A DNA stretch of 64,000 nt. Origin: Marinomonas arctica (lineage in GTDB: Bacteria > Pseudomonadota > Gammaproteobacteria > Pseudomonadales > Marinomonadaceae). This document shows positions 44,417 to 54,070 of the stretch, piece by piece. Each line of letters begins with the position of its first letter. Within the stretch, counting starts at the first letter, position 1. The stretch covers positions 1 to 64,000 of the forward strand of contig NZ_QHJF01000013.1 in NCBI RefSeq assembly GCF_003259225.1, given 5' to 3'. Both the position numbers and the translations under genes were made by a program. A model generated the notes under the pieces. The model was not told where the DNA came from, made no database searches, and was given only the letters and a program-made list of their open reading frames with translations.

Positions 44417-45157
44417 CTAAGAAAGGTAAACGCGGTAACAGTCTCGCCCTGATTTTTTGGCTTCATACAGGGCGAGATCTGCGTACTTAAAGGCATTTTC
44501 AATAGTACTTTTTTGACCGTTCATGTTAATAGAAACACCAATACTAACGGAACAGGATACCTTTTCACCATCCCACTCGATTACTGAACACCTCATGGTT
44601 TGACAAATGCGAACCGCTAAATTTTCTGCTTCTTGTTGGCTCGCGTTTGGGAGAAACACAGCAAACTCCTCACCACCAAGACGACCAACAATATTCGGAC
44701 TTGGTGCTATTTCTTGCAAGACAACACCAAATCGCTCAAGCATTTTGTCTCCACAGAGATGGCCATGCTGATCATTAATACCTTTAAAAAAATCCAAGTC
44801 GAGAATAAAAAAAGCATATACCCTGCTTCGATTAGACTCAGTGGCTAACCAGTCACTGGTTTGTTGATAAAAATATCGACGATTAGAAAGCAACGTTAAA
44901 CTGTCAATTCTCGCTAATACACTCATATCCTTTTCTAACGAATCCAGCAGATAAAACATCCCCACTAAATACCAAGACAATAAAGGTGCCAAAAAAATAG
45001 GAATAACAGCAGCACGAAACACATCTTCAAACCAAGTCGTTTGAAAATCAAAAAGCCAAGATATAAATAAGTTTGCTAACACTGCCAGAACCACAGCAGC
45101 AAGAGTAATAGCACCAACTAGCTTAACTCGGCCCAAGTTTTGGAGTCGCTCTCTCAT
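44417..45157 (-). CDS. Membrane-bound diguanylate cyclase (GGDEF domain)
   Basis: Two hydrophobic segments near the N-terminus (VGAITLAAVVLAVLANLFISWL and AAVIPIFLAPLLSWYLVGMFYLL) precede a GGDEF domain with DSLTLLSNRRYF, FFILDLDFFKGINDQHGH and the active-site GRLGGEEFAVF, so it should make cyclic di-GMP. The RxxD inhibitory site expected just before the GGEEF loop is not seen, so product inhibition may be absent. AAGGAAGG precedes ATG 45157. The sensory input is unknown. Confidence 0.92.
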   Translation of the reverse strand: MRERLQNLGRVKLVGAITLAAVVLAVLANLFISWLFDFQTTWFEDVFRAAVIPIFLAPLLSWYLVGMFYLLDSLEKDMSVLARIDSLTLLSNRRYFYQQTSDWLATESNRSRVYAFFILDLDFFKGINDQHGHLCGDKMLERFGVVLQEIAPSPNIVGRLGGEEFAVFLPNASQQEAENLAVRICQTMRCSVIEWDGEKVSCSVSIGVSINMNGQKSTIENAFKYADLALYEAKKSGRDCYRVYLS

Positions 45158-45469
45158 AATTACCTTCCTTTGCAAATCGCGTTGAAGTTACGCCGTAAGC
45201 AAAACGATCGACTGCCAAATCAGTCTTAATGCCAGTGTTAACACTATATAAAAACGCCATGAAAGTAACGCTCTGGCATAGGCTTTAATCGCATAAGAGC
45301 AATCCCTGCTCCCATTATCATACGGATAAAGGTAACCACGCACCAAAGAGGTCACCTGCGGTTTCAAAAAAAAGAGAGTAATCCAGAAATAACAACAAGA
45401 ATAGAAAGGGCCTTAGAAATATCATCAAGCCCATTAGTGTTGGTAATAGCGACTATACAAGAGCGTCTA
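45158..45469. other. Intergenic region between dctD and the GGDEF gene
   Basis: These 312 bases hold no gene I can support. On the minus strand a short open stretch just after the dctD stop reads hydrophobic residues but has no start or family resemblance. No T-tract terminator was found. Confidence 0.4.
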
Positions 45470-46828
45470 TTACTGTTTATAAATATCCTTATCTAAACCG
45501 TATTTTCGCATTTTATCGTAGAGGGTTTTTCGCGGTAGTCCAAGTGCGTCCATGGTGTCTTTGATGGAACCTTTTTGACGAAGCAACTCTTGCTCTAACA
45601 GGGTTTTCTCAAAACGTTCTAACTGCTCGGGAAGCGTCATCACGCCTGGATTATTCTCATTAATGATAATTTGATCAAACTCAAATGAACCCGCCTCTCC
45701 CATCAACACATAACGCTCAGCAAGATTGCGTAACTCCCGCACATTTCCCGGCCAATCATAACTTAACAAACTGTGCATACGGGCGGCAGAGAGCGGTTCC
45801 GACTCACGCTTATATTGCGCAATCGCTACCAAACAAAAGTGCTGCCAAAGCAGAGAGATATCGTCTTTTCGTTCTCGTAGCGGCGGAATATCAACACGCA
45901 CGACGTTGAGCCGATAGTACAAATCCTCACGAAAAGTGCCGCCTTCGCTGAGTTGTTTCAAGTCCACTTTGGTGGCCGCCAGAATACGCAGATCCAGATC
46001 AATTGAGGTATTAGAACCCAAACGTTCTAAGCGCCGTTCTTCCAACACTCGCAATAAGCGAATTTGCATGGACATGGGCATGCTTTCAATTTCATCTAAG
46101 AAAAGCGTGCCGCCATTGGCATGCTCCAGTTTACCAATACGTTGGGCTTTAGCATCGGTAAAGGCACCTTTCTCATGACCAAAGAGTTCAGATTCCATAA
46201 TAGAGTCGGGGACCGCACCACAGTTAATCGCCACGAATGTACGACCTCGGCGAGAGCTGTGTTCATGAATATAACGTGCCACCAACTCTTTACCTGTACC
46301 CGTTTCCCCCTGAATCAGAATATCCGCTCCGGTATCAGCGACATGCAATAAAGCCTGACGCAAGCGATGTATTCCCGGTGTATTGCCGATAATCCGTGGA
46401 CCGGGGGCATTTTGCGCCACCAATTCTAAACGTAAATTACGGTTTTCTAAGGTGAGGCGACGTTTTTCTGAAGCGCGACGCACCACCTCAAGGAAATCTT
46501 CATTGGAAAAGGGCTTTTCAATAAAATCATAGGCACCATCACGAATAGCACTCACCGCCATGCTAATATCACCGTGACCCGTGATCAAAATAAACGGAAT
46601 CTCGGCATCAATTTTTTTAACGTCTTCGAACAACTCCAAACCACTTTTACCCGGCAGGTTAATATCGCTAACAATCACCCCAGACCAGTCTAAAGACAGT
46701 TTTTCAATCACACCTTGTGCCGATGCAAACTCCATGACCTGAAAATCTTCAAGCTGCAATGTCTGAGAAATGGCCATGCGAACCGCTTGCTCATCATCAA
46801 TTAATATTACTTGCTTGCTGTCCGGCAT
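45470..46828 (-). CDS. dctD: Sigma-54-dependent response regulator DctD
   Basis: A receiver domain (residues ~5-120, phospho-Asp in VIVSDINLPGKSG) precedes an AAA+ domain (Walker A GETGTGKE, Walker B GGTLFLDEIE, arginine finger region FREDLYYRLNV) and a FIS-type HTH at the end (GSIKDTMDALGLPRKTLYDKMRKYG). The loop that touches sigma-54 reads GAFTDA rather than the usual GAFTGA. GAGGA precedes the ATG. It follows dctB by 32 bases and should activate dctPQM when dicarboxylates are present. Confidence 0.93.
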   Translation of the reverse strand: MPDSKQVILIDDEQAVRMAISQTLQLEDFQVMEFASAQGVIEKLSLDWSGVIVSDINLPGKSGLELFEDVKKIDAEIPFILITGHGDISMAVSAIRDGAYDFIEKPFSNEDFLEVVRRASEKRRLTLENRNLRLELVAQNAPGPRIIGNTPGIHRLRQALLHVADTGADILIQGETGTGKELVARYIHEHSSRRGRTFVAINCGAVPDSIMESELFGHEKGAFTDAKAQRIGKLEHANGGTLFLDEIESMPMSMQIRLLRVLEERRLERLGSNTSIDLDLRILAATKVDLKQLSEGGTFREDLYYRLNVVRVDIPPLRERKDDISLLWQHFCLVAIAQYKRESEPLSAARMHSLLSYDWPGNVRELRNLAERYVLMGEAGSFEFDQIIINENNPGVMTLPEQLERFEKTLLEQELLRQKGSIKDTMDALGLPRKTLYDKMRKYGLDKDIYKQ

Positions 46829-46860
46829 TAGAATTCCTCTTTAGACTCTCAACATAGAGA

Positions 46861-49128
46861 CTAGGATAACTGGTGATTAAAACGCGGTAGCCTAACACAA
46901 AATTCTGCACCGCCAGAGTCTCGATTTTTTGCACTAATTTGCCCACCCATTGCTTCAACGATACGCTGACTAATCGACAACCCCAAACCTAATCCCAGAC
47001 CGAGCGACTTAGAGGTAAAAAAGGGCTCAAATAAATGACGAATCGCCTCTTCACTCAGCCCATTACCAGAGTCTTTAACGCAGATCACGACTTGATTTTC
47101 CTCGCAGGTTTGCTCAATACAAACACATTTTAGATTATCTGATGCCTCTAAAATCGCATCCGCAGCGTTGGCGAGTAAATTCACCAGCACTTGTTCCAAA
47201 AAGACCATATCGCCATTGACAATAAAGCCCTGATCTTCTGTCACCTGCAGCTCAATACCCACTTCTTTGTAACGTGGCCCCATGATTTTCAATGCCCCCA
47301 TGATCGCGGTTTGCACGGCAATCGGTCCTTGGTGAACATCGCCTTTACGCGCAAAGACTTTAAAGCGCGCGATAATATCCCCCATGTGGTGACCCAATTG
47401 ACTAATGTGCTGCAAATTCGTATGGGCTTGTTCGTACTGCCCACGATCCAAAAATTTTAAGCCATTCCCCGCAAAAGCTCGAATCGCGGTTAACGGCTGA
47501 TTCAGCTCATGGTTTAACCCAGCACTTAATTGTCCTAATACCGCTAATTTCGCGGTTTGAATCAGCTCCCGTTGCGTGCCTTTATGCTCTTCTATCTCAT
47601 GGCGCAATCGAGTATTGGCGCCCTCTAATTCAACAGTACGCTCTTTTACACGCTCTTCTAATTCTATTCGCGCTTGGGTAATGTCTTGCTCGTACCGTTT
47701 ACGCTCGGTCATATCATGAAACGTGACCAAATAACTCAACCGATTTGGCAGTTGCATCTTACACAAAGTCATTTCAACGGGAACCGCTTGATCGGAATAG
47801 CATAAATGCCCTTCTCTAGTTAGCACTTTGATACCCAAATCATTGGCCGCCCCCCAAAAATCCGCGTGGGAAGATAACGCAGTAGAGTCTTGCTCATCAG
47901 GTTGGAACAACACACCTAATGGCTGTCCAACTAGCGGTGCTAATGGGCGCCCTACCAACCTTTCTACCGCCGGATTAAAAGATTCTATTTTGTGATGTTC
48001 GTCCAAGGTCACCAAACCCGCTTGTGTATTTTGAATCACTTCACGAATATAGGCCTGATTATGCCGTGTCATTTCATTGGCGTCAGAGCGCTCCCTGAGC
48101 ATTCGTCTGCGCAATACAGCCAAACCAAATAGCAACGCAGTGATGGTTGCGCCACCAGCAAAAATCGCTCGCCAGAGTGAGATTTCTTCATTGATGATTC
48201 TTAATGGTGCCAGAATGGAAATCTGAAAATCCAGTAATCGAATCGGACGGCTCATTCGTAAAAACGATAACCGCTGTAGCTCTTCTACACCATTGGTTGC
48301 GCTATTTTCTAATACATCAACAATCTGCGATTTTTCATCAAACGGCTTTTGATAAACAATCGCTAACTTTTCAATCGACTGACCAAAATAACGTTGGGAT
48401 TCAGCAATACGCTGTAGCTCAGTGTGAGACAATTCGCCCAGCACTCGATACAACCAATTTGGTCGAGAACTACTAAACACTATGTTATCGGGGTCTAATA
48501 AAAGAAACTCATAATTTTGATTAGCAAAGCGTTTTTCAAACTGCGTTAAATCCACTTTGACGACAGCAATACCAATGATCGAACTGCCTTCATAAACAGG
48601 GTAGGAAAAGTAATAACCACGACGGTTAGAGGTGGTACCAAGCGCATAATAGCGCCCAGGCTTACCTTGGATAGCGTCTTTATAGTAGGGTCGAAAAGAA
48701 AAATTTCCGCCGACAAAACTGGCGTCCTCTCGGTAATTCGATGCCGCAATGGTTAAGCCATCAGTGTTTAAAATATAGCTGTCCGACGCTTCTGTGATGC
48801 GATTAATCTGTTCCAGTTCGCGATTTAACTGATTAATATCCGATTCTAGGCCATCTCGTAGTGCCTTTTTCACCCTATCGTTCGAGGCCAATAGGGTCGG
48901 CATATGCTGATACTTGGCAATGGCACTTTCCAGCACACTCGCAAGCTGATTGAGTTGTTCAAAAGAGTCTATTCGTAATGCTTTGATCTGCTGATTCCGT
49001 AAAGCCTCACCACCTTTCCAAATCAGCAGAACCACAACGAGAAAAGCACACACATAGAGCCAAACAAGTTGTTTTGAGGACAACAACCACCTCATATCCA
49101 AACCGTACTTTTCTTTCAATGTGTTCAC
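46861..49128 (-). CDS. dctB: Sensor histidine kinase DctB
   Basis: Two membrane segments (residues ~19-40 and ~325-345) enclose a periplasmic double-PAS/dCache domain with the dicarboxylate-sensor pattern FRPYYKDAIQGKPGRYYALGTTSNRRGYYFSYPV (split here: RPYYKDA, RYYALGTTS, GYYFS). A PAS domain, a coiled coil near residues 480-530, the phospho-His H-box AGLNHELNQPLTAI and an ATPase domain ending in GLGLGLGLSISQ follow. The start is GTG 49128, or possibly ATG 49095. It senses external C4-dicarboxylates and phosphorylates DctD. Confidence 0.92.
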   Translation of the reverse strand: MNTLKEKYGLDMRWLLSSKQLVWLYVCAFLVVVLLIWKGGEALRNQQIKALRIDSFEQLNQLASVLESAIAKYQHMPTLLASNDRVKKALRDGLESDINQLNRELEQINRITEASDSYILNTDGLTIAASNYREDASFVGGNFSFRPYYKDAIQGKPGRYYALGTTSNRRGYYFSYPVYEGSSIIGIAVVKVDLTQFEKRFANQNYEFLLLDPDNIVFSSSRPNWLYRVLGELSHTELQRIAESQRYFGQSIEKLAIVYQKPFDEKSQIVDVLENSATNGVEELQRLSFLRMSRPIRLLDFQISILAPLRIINEEISLWRAIFAGGATITALLFGLAVLRRRMLRERSDANEMTRHNQAYIREVIQNTQAGLVTLDEHHKIESFNPAVERLVGRPLAPLVGQPLGVLFQPDEQDSTALSSHADFWGAANDLGIKVLTREGHLCYSDQAVPVEMTLCKMQLPNRLSYLVTFHDMTERKRYEQDITQARIELEERVKERTVELEGANTRLRHEIEEHKGTQRELIQTAKLAVLGQLSAGLNHELNQPLTAIRAFAGNGLKFLDRGQYEQAHTNLQHISQLGHHMGDIIARFKVFARKGDVHQGPIAVQTAIMGALKIMGPRYKEVGIELQVTEDQGFIVNGDMVFLEQVLVNLLANAADAILEASDNLKCVCIEQTCEENQVVICVKDSGNGLSEEAIRHLFEPFFTSKSLGLGLGLGLSISQRIVEAMGGQISAKNRDSGGAEFCVRLPRFNHQLS

Positions 49129-49177
49129 TTAACAAGCCTATTTTTATTATCATCAAATTCGCTTTGTGCCTGCATTA

Positions 49178-50155
49178 TTAAGCCCTAGCATGGGCAAAGG
49201 GCAACACCTCAGCAATATGGTGTTTATGGCACAGTAACATCAACAAACGATCTACGCCTAATGCCACGCCCGCACAATCCGGCAAACCGTTTTCTAACGC
49301 GATTATTAAGCGTTCGTCAAATTGTCGGTTCGCCAAACGCATTGCCTGACGTGTTGCTTTATCTTCGGCAAAGCGTTTTGCTTGCTCTTTGGCATCGGTC
49401 AATTCATGGTAGCCATTTGCCAGTTCCATGCCTTGCCAATACAACTCAAAACGGGCCGCGACTTGCTGGCCTTTTTCATCCAAATGCGTTTTAGCCAGCG
49501 CCGCCTGAGAAGCAGGATAACTGTGAATAAAACAAGGGACATATTTACCAATAGCGGGTTCCACCACACTGGAGAAAAGCAACTCAAGCAGGGTATCGCG
49601 ATCCTCTTCTTGCAAACCGTATTCCGTATGCTCATGAGCGCATGTTTGTAACTGGAGCAATGTCGCGGTGAAAGGATCCAATCCCGTGTGACGTAAAAAC
49701 GCCATTTGATAGCTGAGTCGTTCACACGTTAACGATGCATCGTCCAATAACACCGACAGCAGATCTTGGATCTCATCCATCAACTGCCAATGATCAAAAC
49801 CGACTCGATACCATTCCAACATAGTAAATTCGATGCTGTGGCGGCGGCCGATTTCCTCAGCTCTGAATACTTTACCCAACTGATAAATAGAACCAGAGCC
49901 CGCGCAAAGTAAGCGTTTCATAGCGAACTCTGGGGAAGTTTGCAGGTAATAAGTAAGGTCTTGGCCTTGGGAGCGTGTCTTGCTGGTTAACACTTCAATA
50001 TGTGGATCAGTGATACTACCCAGTGACAAACATTGAGTGTCCACCTCCATCACCTCACGCGCATCAAAAAAAGCGCGAATGGCTTTCAGTAACTGCGCGC
50101 GTTTTTGCAAGATAGAAAGATCCGCACTGGGTTGCCACAAAGAAGCATCGTACAT
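49178..50155 (-). CDS. epmA: Elongation factor P beta-lysine ligase EpmA
   Basis: The product has the class II aminoacyl-tRNA synthetase core without an anticodon domain: QTSPEFAMKRLL, motif 2 VFRAEEIGRRHSIEFTMLEWYR (split: VFRAEE, EFTMLEWYR), WQGMELANGYHELTD and motif 3 GVALGVDRLLML. This is EpmA (PoxA/GenX), which attaches beta-lysine to EF-P. The partner epmB is not in this window. ATG 50155 is favoured over a TTG at 50164. It is downstream of the Fic gene on the same strand. Confidence 0.93.
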   Translation of the reverse strand: MYDASLWQPSADLSILQKRAQLLKAIRAFFDAREVMEVDTQCLSLGSITDPHIEVLTSKTRSQGQDLTYYLQTSPEFAMKRLLCAGSGSIYQLGKVFRAEEIGRRHSIEFTMLEWYRVGFDHWQLMDEIQDLLSVLLDDASLTCERLSYQMAFLRHTGLDPFTATLLQLQTCAHEHTEYGLQEEDRDTLLELLFSSVVEPAIGKYVPCFIHSYPASQAALAKTHLDEKGQQVAARFELYWQGMELANGYHELTDAKEQAKRFAEDKATRQAMRLANRQFDERLIIALENGLPDCAGVALGVDRLLMLLCHKHHIAEVLPFAHARA

Positions 50156-50256
50156 AGCAAACACTCTGAAAAATAAAGTGCATCATAACAAATACAGCGA
50201 AGTCTTTGCACGAGAAGACAAAACAAGGGGAAATAGAGTGAGCTCTTTAATGCTGA

Positions 50257-51231
50257 CTATTGAATCTCCCAATAACCCGCTTTATCGGAACCGATCCTTT
50301 TTAACTTACCCACTTGCTGCAATTTAGCAATCGCTCTGCTAATAGTACGCACATCTTTAGCAACAATATTGGCTATTTGTTGACGTGTAATCGCTGGATT
50401 TTTCTGGATTAACATGATGATCGCATCAGGCGTTTTACACTCGGCCATATTTACAGGGGCGTTTACAGGGGCGCTTACAGGGGCGTTTTGCGCTAAAGTT
50501 TGAGCAATGACTGACAGCATAAAATGAATAAACGGCGTGCTATCCGCTTGTTGATCAGCTTGTTCAAGCGCTTGGTAATATTGTTGTTGATTGTCTTTGA
50601 TGACACTTTCCAGCGGTAACGACAAAAACAGTGGATGCCATTGGGATAAAATTAAGGTTTGCCATAAGCGCCCCATACGCCCATTACCATCACTAAAAGG
50701 ATGGATAAATTCAAATTCATAATGAAACACACAGCTTGTTATTAACGGATGATCTTTTGCTTGTTTTAACCACTGGGTTAAATCAGCCATCAAACCCGAT
50801 ACCTGATGCGCAGGTGGGGCTATATGATGCACCACACCCCCTTTATGAATACCTACCGCCTTATTACGAAACGTGCCAGCGTTTACCAAAATATCTGACA
50901 TCATCAAACCATGAGCAATGAGTAAATCATCGATATTGTCAGGTTGAAACATTGGCAGAGCATCATAAGCTTGAATCGCACCTTTTACCTCAGCCAATTC
51001 ACGCACATTACCCAACACCCGGCGACCATCTACAATTGCCGTGACCTGCTCTTCGGTTAAAGTATTGCCTTCAATTGCCAATGTACCTGTTATGGTTTTA
51101 ATACGGTTTTGCTTGCGTAATTGTGGCGAAGAATGTAATACACTGGCATTAAGTACGCCCATTTTTTCACTGATTTGAGCGACCAAATTAAGAATATCAG
51201 AAGTAATGGTAAAGGGGGGGTTATAACGCAT
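50257..51231 (-). CDS. Fic-domain protein (class II) with C-terminal winged helix
   Basis: The Fic active-site motif is HPFSDGNGRMGR, full and intact, following the FEFI block. An N-terminal inhibitory helix matches class II, T-x-x-x-E-G (TLAIEGNTL near residues 50-57). The C-terminal end has a winged HTH (ITRQQIANIVAKDVRTISRAIAKLQQVGKLKRIG), as in many bacterial Fic/DUF4172-like proteins. It probably AMPylates a cytosolic protein. A tandem 12-bp repeat encodes APVSAPVNAPVN between the Fic and HTH parts. GAGG precedes the ATG. Confidence 0.92.
   Translation of the reverse strand: MRYNPPFTITSDILNLVAQISEKMGVLNASVLHSSPQLRKQNRIKTITGTLAIEGNTLTEEQVTAIVDGRRVLGNVRELAEVKGAIQAYDALPMFQPDNIDDLLIAHGLMMSDILVNAGTFRNKAVGIHKGGVVHHIAPPAHQVSGLMADLTQWLKQAKDHPLITSCVFHYEFEFIHPFSDGNGRMGRLWQTLILSQWHPLFLSLPLESVIKDNQQQYYQALEQADQQADSTPFIHFMLSVIAQTLAQNAPVSAPVNAPVNMAECKTPDAIIMLIQKNPAITRQQIANIVAKDVRTISRAIAKLQQVGKLKRIGSDKAGYWEIQ
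50451..50486. repeat. Three tandem 12-bp repeats inside the fic gene
   Basis: The unit TTACAGGGGCGT occurs three times in a row (with one T/C difference), encoding a repeated NAPV/SAPV linker. The unit length is a multiple of three, so copy-number change would keep the frame and only alter linker length. Confidence 0.85.
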
Positions 51232-51316
51232 ACATTGACCTCATTGATGTCTACTTTCTTAATTTTCACAGATGCCCAGAACACCTAACGTGTAGCCCTA
51301 AATATTCCAGTCTATG

Positions 51317-51526
51317 CTAGTGAAAAATTTTACGCTTCAACGTCTTCCAAATCACCTTAATGCTGCCCAAAATTTTATGAAATACAAAACTGCTATCAGC
51401 ACTGTTGGCCTCATAAAAAGCTTGTTCTTCACGTTGTTTAATCGATGGTGAGGCGTGAGAAAACGGTATATGACTAACCCCATTATACTTTTTTTCTGGC
51501 TTATCCCTACCCATTTCGTTTTCCAT
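51317..51526 (-). CDS. Small protein of unknown function
   Basis: The 69-residue product starts MENEMGRDKPEKK and has a conserved-looking NGVSHIPFSHASPSIKQREEQAFYEA region, then a basic, aromatic C-terminus (KVIWKTLKRKIFH). I chose ATG 51526, which has AAGGGGG at 7 bases; the ATG at 51532 is too close to it. No known domain, signal peptide or membrane segment is seen. It lies alone between Fic and LysR. The ribosome binding site and non-random composition support a real gene, but this is not certain. Confidence 0.5.
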   Translation of the reverse strand: MENEMGRDKPEKKYNGVSHIPFSHASPSIKQREEQAFYEANSADSSFVFHKILGSIKVIWKTLKRKIFH

Positions 51527-51675
51527 ATCCATACCCCCTTATCGCTATTGAATATTATGTCATTTAACCTCTTGGTGAATTTTCTTATCAGCAATTGGCT
51601 TGTTAGTTATTGACCCACTCATAGGGTACGAGATATTTTCTTTTCATCAATAAAACAGAAAGAAAAGGAATTTTC

Positions 51676-52497
51676 ATGAATGAAAAGAACATAGACTGGA
51701 ATGACCTTAAACTCTTCCTTGCTGTGGCACGAGAAGGTGGTCTTTCCGCTGCGGCGAAATCGACTCAGCGGAGCCCAGCAACATTGGGCAGAAGAATGTA
51801 TGAGCTAGAGCGGAGCATGGAACGTGAATTGTTCATTAGGCATGATCGAGGCTATGAATTAACACCAGAAGGCAAAGCTTTATTAGACGAGCTAACTTTG
51901 GTTGAACATCAGATTCACCGCCAAACAACGCCAACCAGCCAAAGTGCTCGCCCCTTGGTTAAAATCTCTGCGGGCACTTGGACGACGCTTTCATTGATTA
52001 AGAATCTAGACATGCTCGCAGGTTCACCGCCAGACATCCTACTACGCTTTGTTTCTGCAGAAAAAGTACTCGACATATCACACCGCGAGATAGTGATAGG
52101 AATCCGTAATCAACGACCAAAGGAAGACTCTCTGGTATGCCGTAAATTAGCCCGTGTTGAGTTCGCGCCTTATGCAACAAAAAGTGCGCCAGACTTTTAT
52201 ATAAAGGTAATGGCTGATACGCCATCAGCACGCTGGATTCACAACAATATTAGTAGCAACGGTATTGTCTGTGAAGTTAACACCCCAAGGAACAGCCTTG
52301 ATTTGGCTCTTGAAAGCAAAGGCATCGCGCTGCTTCCCACCTTTATTGGTGACGCTCAGTCACAATTGCAGCGCGTTGGAAATATTGTTGAAGAATTAAG
52401 CCATGAACAATGGTTGGTGACTCATCATGAAGACCGCTACCTGCCAGAGGTAAGGAGATTGATCCAACGCATCGGAACGGCATTAGACCAATTGTAA
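51676..52497 (+). CDS. LysR-family transcriptional regulator
   Basis: The HTH (DLKLFLAVAREGGLSAAAKSTQRSPATLGRRMYELE) is clear; the effector domain is shorter than usual (273 residues in total). AAAGGAA lies before the ATG. The genes nearby (LysE-type exporter, convergent) give no firm target. The TLGRRM variant of the recognition helix belongs to a branch of LysR proteins seen beside exporters, which is only suggestive. Confidence 0.87.
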   Translation: MNEKNIDWNDLKLFLAVAREGGLSAAAKSTQRSPATLGRRMYELERSMERELFIRHDRGYELTPEGKALLDELTLVEHQIHRQTTPTSQSARPLVKISAGTWTTLSLIKNLDMLAGSPPDILLRFVSAEKVLDISHREIVIGIRNQRPKEDSLVCRKLARVEFAPYATKSAPDFYIKVMADTPSARWIHNNISSNGIVCEVNTPRNSLDLALESKGIALLPTFIGDAQSQLQRVGNIVEELSHEQWLVTHHEDRYLPEVRRLIQRIGTALDQL

Positions 52498-52503
52498 AAC
52501 GAG

Positions 52504-53133
52504 TTAGGGAGCCAACTTACTCAACAATATTTTAATGCCCGCTGCGCCAAACATCAGCGCGAAGGTGACATCAAAGCCGCGTTTCATTTTGAAATACCCT
52601 TGACGAATGCTTGGGTTGGAAAACAGCATAGCGTAGCCAAAGAAAAGACACGCACTCTGTATACCCACTAAAAAAATAATAGACAATAGACCGTCTATAC
52701 CGACGGTACTAGGCACGCCCATTGAATATAGTGCACCAAAAAACAAGATGACTTTAGGGTTGGTTAAGTGAATCGCCAAACCACGTAAATAGTCATTCTT
52801 CACCGAAAGTGAAGCCGTATTTTCCAGCACTAATTCTTTATGAGACAAAGCAGACTTAAAAGACTTGTATGCTAAAAACAATAAATAGGCGGCGCCAAAA
52901 TAACGAAATAAGTCAAACAACCAAGCATTGGCGTACATCAAAGCGGCCATGCCAAACGCCGCCGAAAACGACCATATAAAAGACCCTGTGAGAATCCCAA
53001 ACGCCATAGCAATTCCATTACGTCGACCAGAATTCATGGATGTTCCAGCAATCGCCAAGGTTGCAGGCCCAGGACTTGCCGTCGCAACTAACGCCGCAAT
53101 CAAAATCAAACCATAATTAATTTCTTGCATCAT
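52504..53133 (-). CDS. LysE/RhtB-family amino-acid or metabolite exporter
   Basis: The 209-residue protein has six hydrophobic segments and the LysE signature ATASPGPATLAIAGTSMNSGRRNG with the SPGP motif, then LAIHLTNPKVILFFGALY. It exports amino acids or similar compounds. It overlaps the upstream EamA stop (TAATG), so the two exporters are translationally coupled. The start may be ATG 53133 or the second ATG at 53130. Confidence 0.9.
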   Translation of the reverse strand: MMQEINYGLILIAALVATASPGPATLAIAGTSMNSGRRNGIAMAFGILTGSFIWSFSAAFGMAALMYANAWLFDLFRYFGAAYLLFLAYKSFKSALSHKELVLENTASLSVKNDYLRGLAIHLTNPKVILFFGALYSMGVPSTVGIDGLLSIIFLVGIQSACLFFGYAMLFSNPSIRQGYFKMKRGFDVTFALMFGAAGIKILLSKLAP

Positions 53134-54023
53134 TAAACTCCCTTATATTGCTTAACAGATAAAAATCTCGGCAAGGCCATTTGCCCCACAAACAACCCCA
53201 ATAAAATCAGCACGGCGGCGATGATTTGACTCGTTTGTATTGCTTCATCGTAAAACCAATAACCTCCTAAAATACCGAACACAGGGACCAGCAAGGTCAT
53301 TGGTGCAACACTGGATACTGAGTATTTCATGATCATCTTATTCCAAAACCAGTAGCCCAATAATGTCGTCGGGTAAGCTTGAAACAAAGCAGAAAACAGC
53401 GTCCATTGGGTTAATTGATTCGGTAGCTCAGTAATAACCTGCGTCCCTTCCAACATAACCGCCAGCAACAATAAAGGCAAAGGTGCAAACACCATTCCCC
53501 AGATATTAAATGCAAAAATCGATTTGGTGTTTGCGCGTTTTACAATCAAGCCATTAATACTCCAAAACACAGACGCCATTAATACTAAGACTAGCCCCTT
53601 GCCAGTCACCGATCCACCTTCGGAGTACATGATCAATATAAGCCCAAGCAAAGCCAATCCAGCGCCAAGCAATTTGTTACGCGTCATGGTTTCGTTTAAG
53701 CACAGCCACCCCACCAGCAAACTACTGACCACACTCATATCCAACAGCAAAGACGCCATGCCCGCCGAAACGCCAGCACCAATGGATAACGTCGTTAATC
53801 CCCACACACCGACACCAAACGACAAGCCGTAAGCGATCAAATAACGCCACGGCACATCTGGCTTCTTAATAAAAAAGATCAAAGGAAACACCGCAAAACT
53901 AAAGCGCAATGCGGTTAATATCAAAGGATGAACGCTGCTCACCCCCAGCTTAATCACACTGAAGTTCAATCCCCATAGCGCCATCAAGGCAAACAATAAG
54001 CCGAAGTCTCGTAGTTTCATCAT
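53133..54023 (-). CDS. EamA/DMT-superfamily transporter
   Basis: Ten hydrophobic segments in two repeated EamA halves (ALMALWGLNFSVIKLGVSSVHPLILTALRF at the start, VLMASVFWSINGLIVKRANTKS at the middle) mark a drug/metabolite transporter. It is the first gene of an EamA-LysE pair. It is divergent from a MocR-type regulator, which is the common arrangement for this regulator family, so MocR probably controls it. The substrate is unknown. Confidence 0.9.
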   Translation of the reverse strand: MMKLRDFGLLFALMALWGLNFSVIKLGVSSVHPLILTALRFSFAVFPLIFFIKKPDVPWRYLIAYGLSFGVGVWGLTTLSIGAGVSAGMASLLLDMSVVSSLLVGWLCLNETMTRNKLLGAGLALLGLILIMYSEGGSVTGKGLVLVLMASVFWSINGLIVKRANTKSIFAFNIWGMVFAPLPLLLLAVMLEGTQVITELPNQLTQWTLFSALFQAYPTTLLGYWFWNKMIMKYSVSSVAPMTLLVPVFGILGGYWFYDEAIQTSQIIAAVLILLGLFVGQMALPRFLSVKQYKGV

Positions 54024-54070
54024 TCGTTCCTAAATTTTCTAGTAAATTATGCATGTCGCAACATTCCAAT

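Noticed and set aside
45176-45469. Short hydrophobic gene after dctD
   Set aside because: The open stretch has no start codon with a ribosome binding site and no resemblance to a known family.
50451-50486. CRISPR-like repeats
   Set aside because: The repeats are 12 bp without spacers and lie inside a coding frame.
51352-51594. Longer alternative minus-strand frame over the small protein at 51317-51526
   Set aside because: No ribosome binding site and a less natural composition; the other frame has AAGGGGG at 7 bases.
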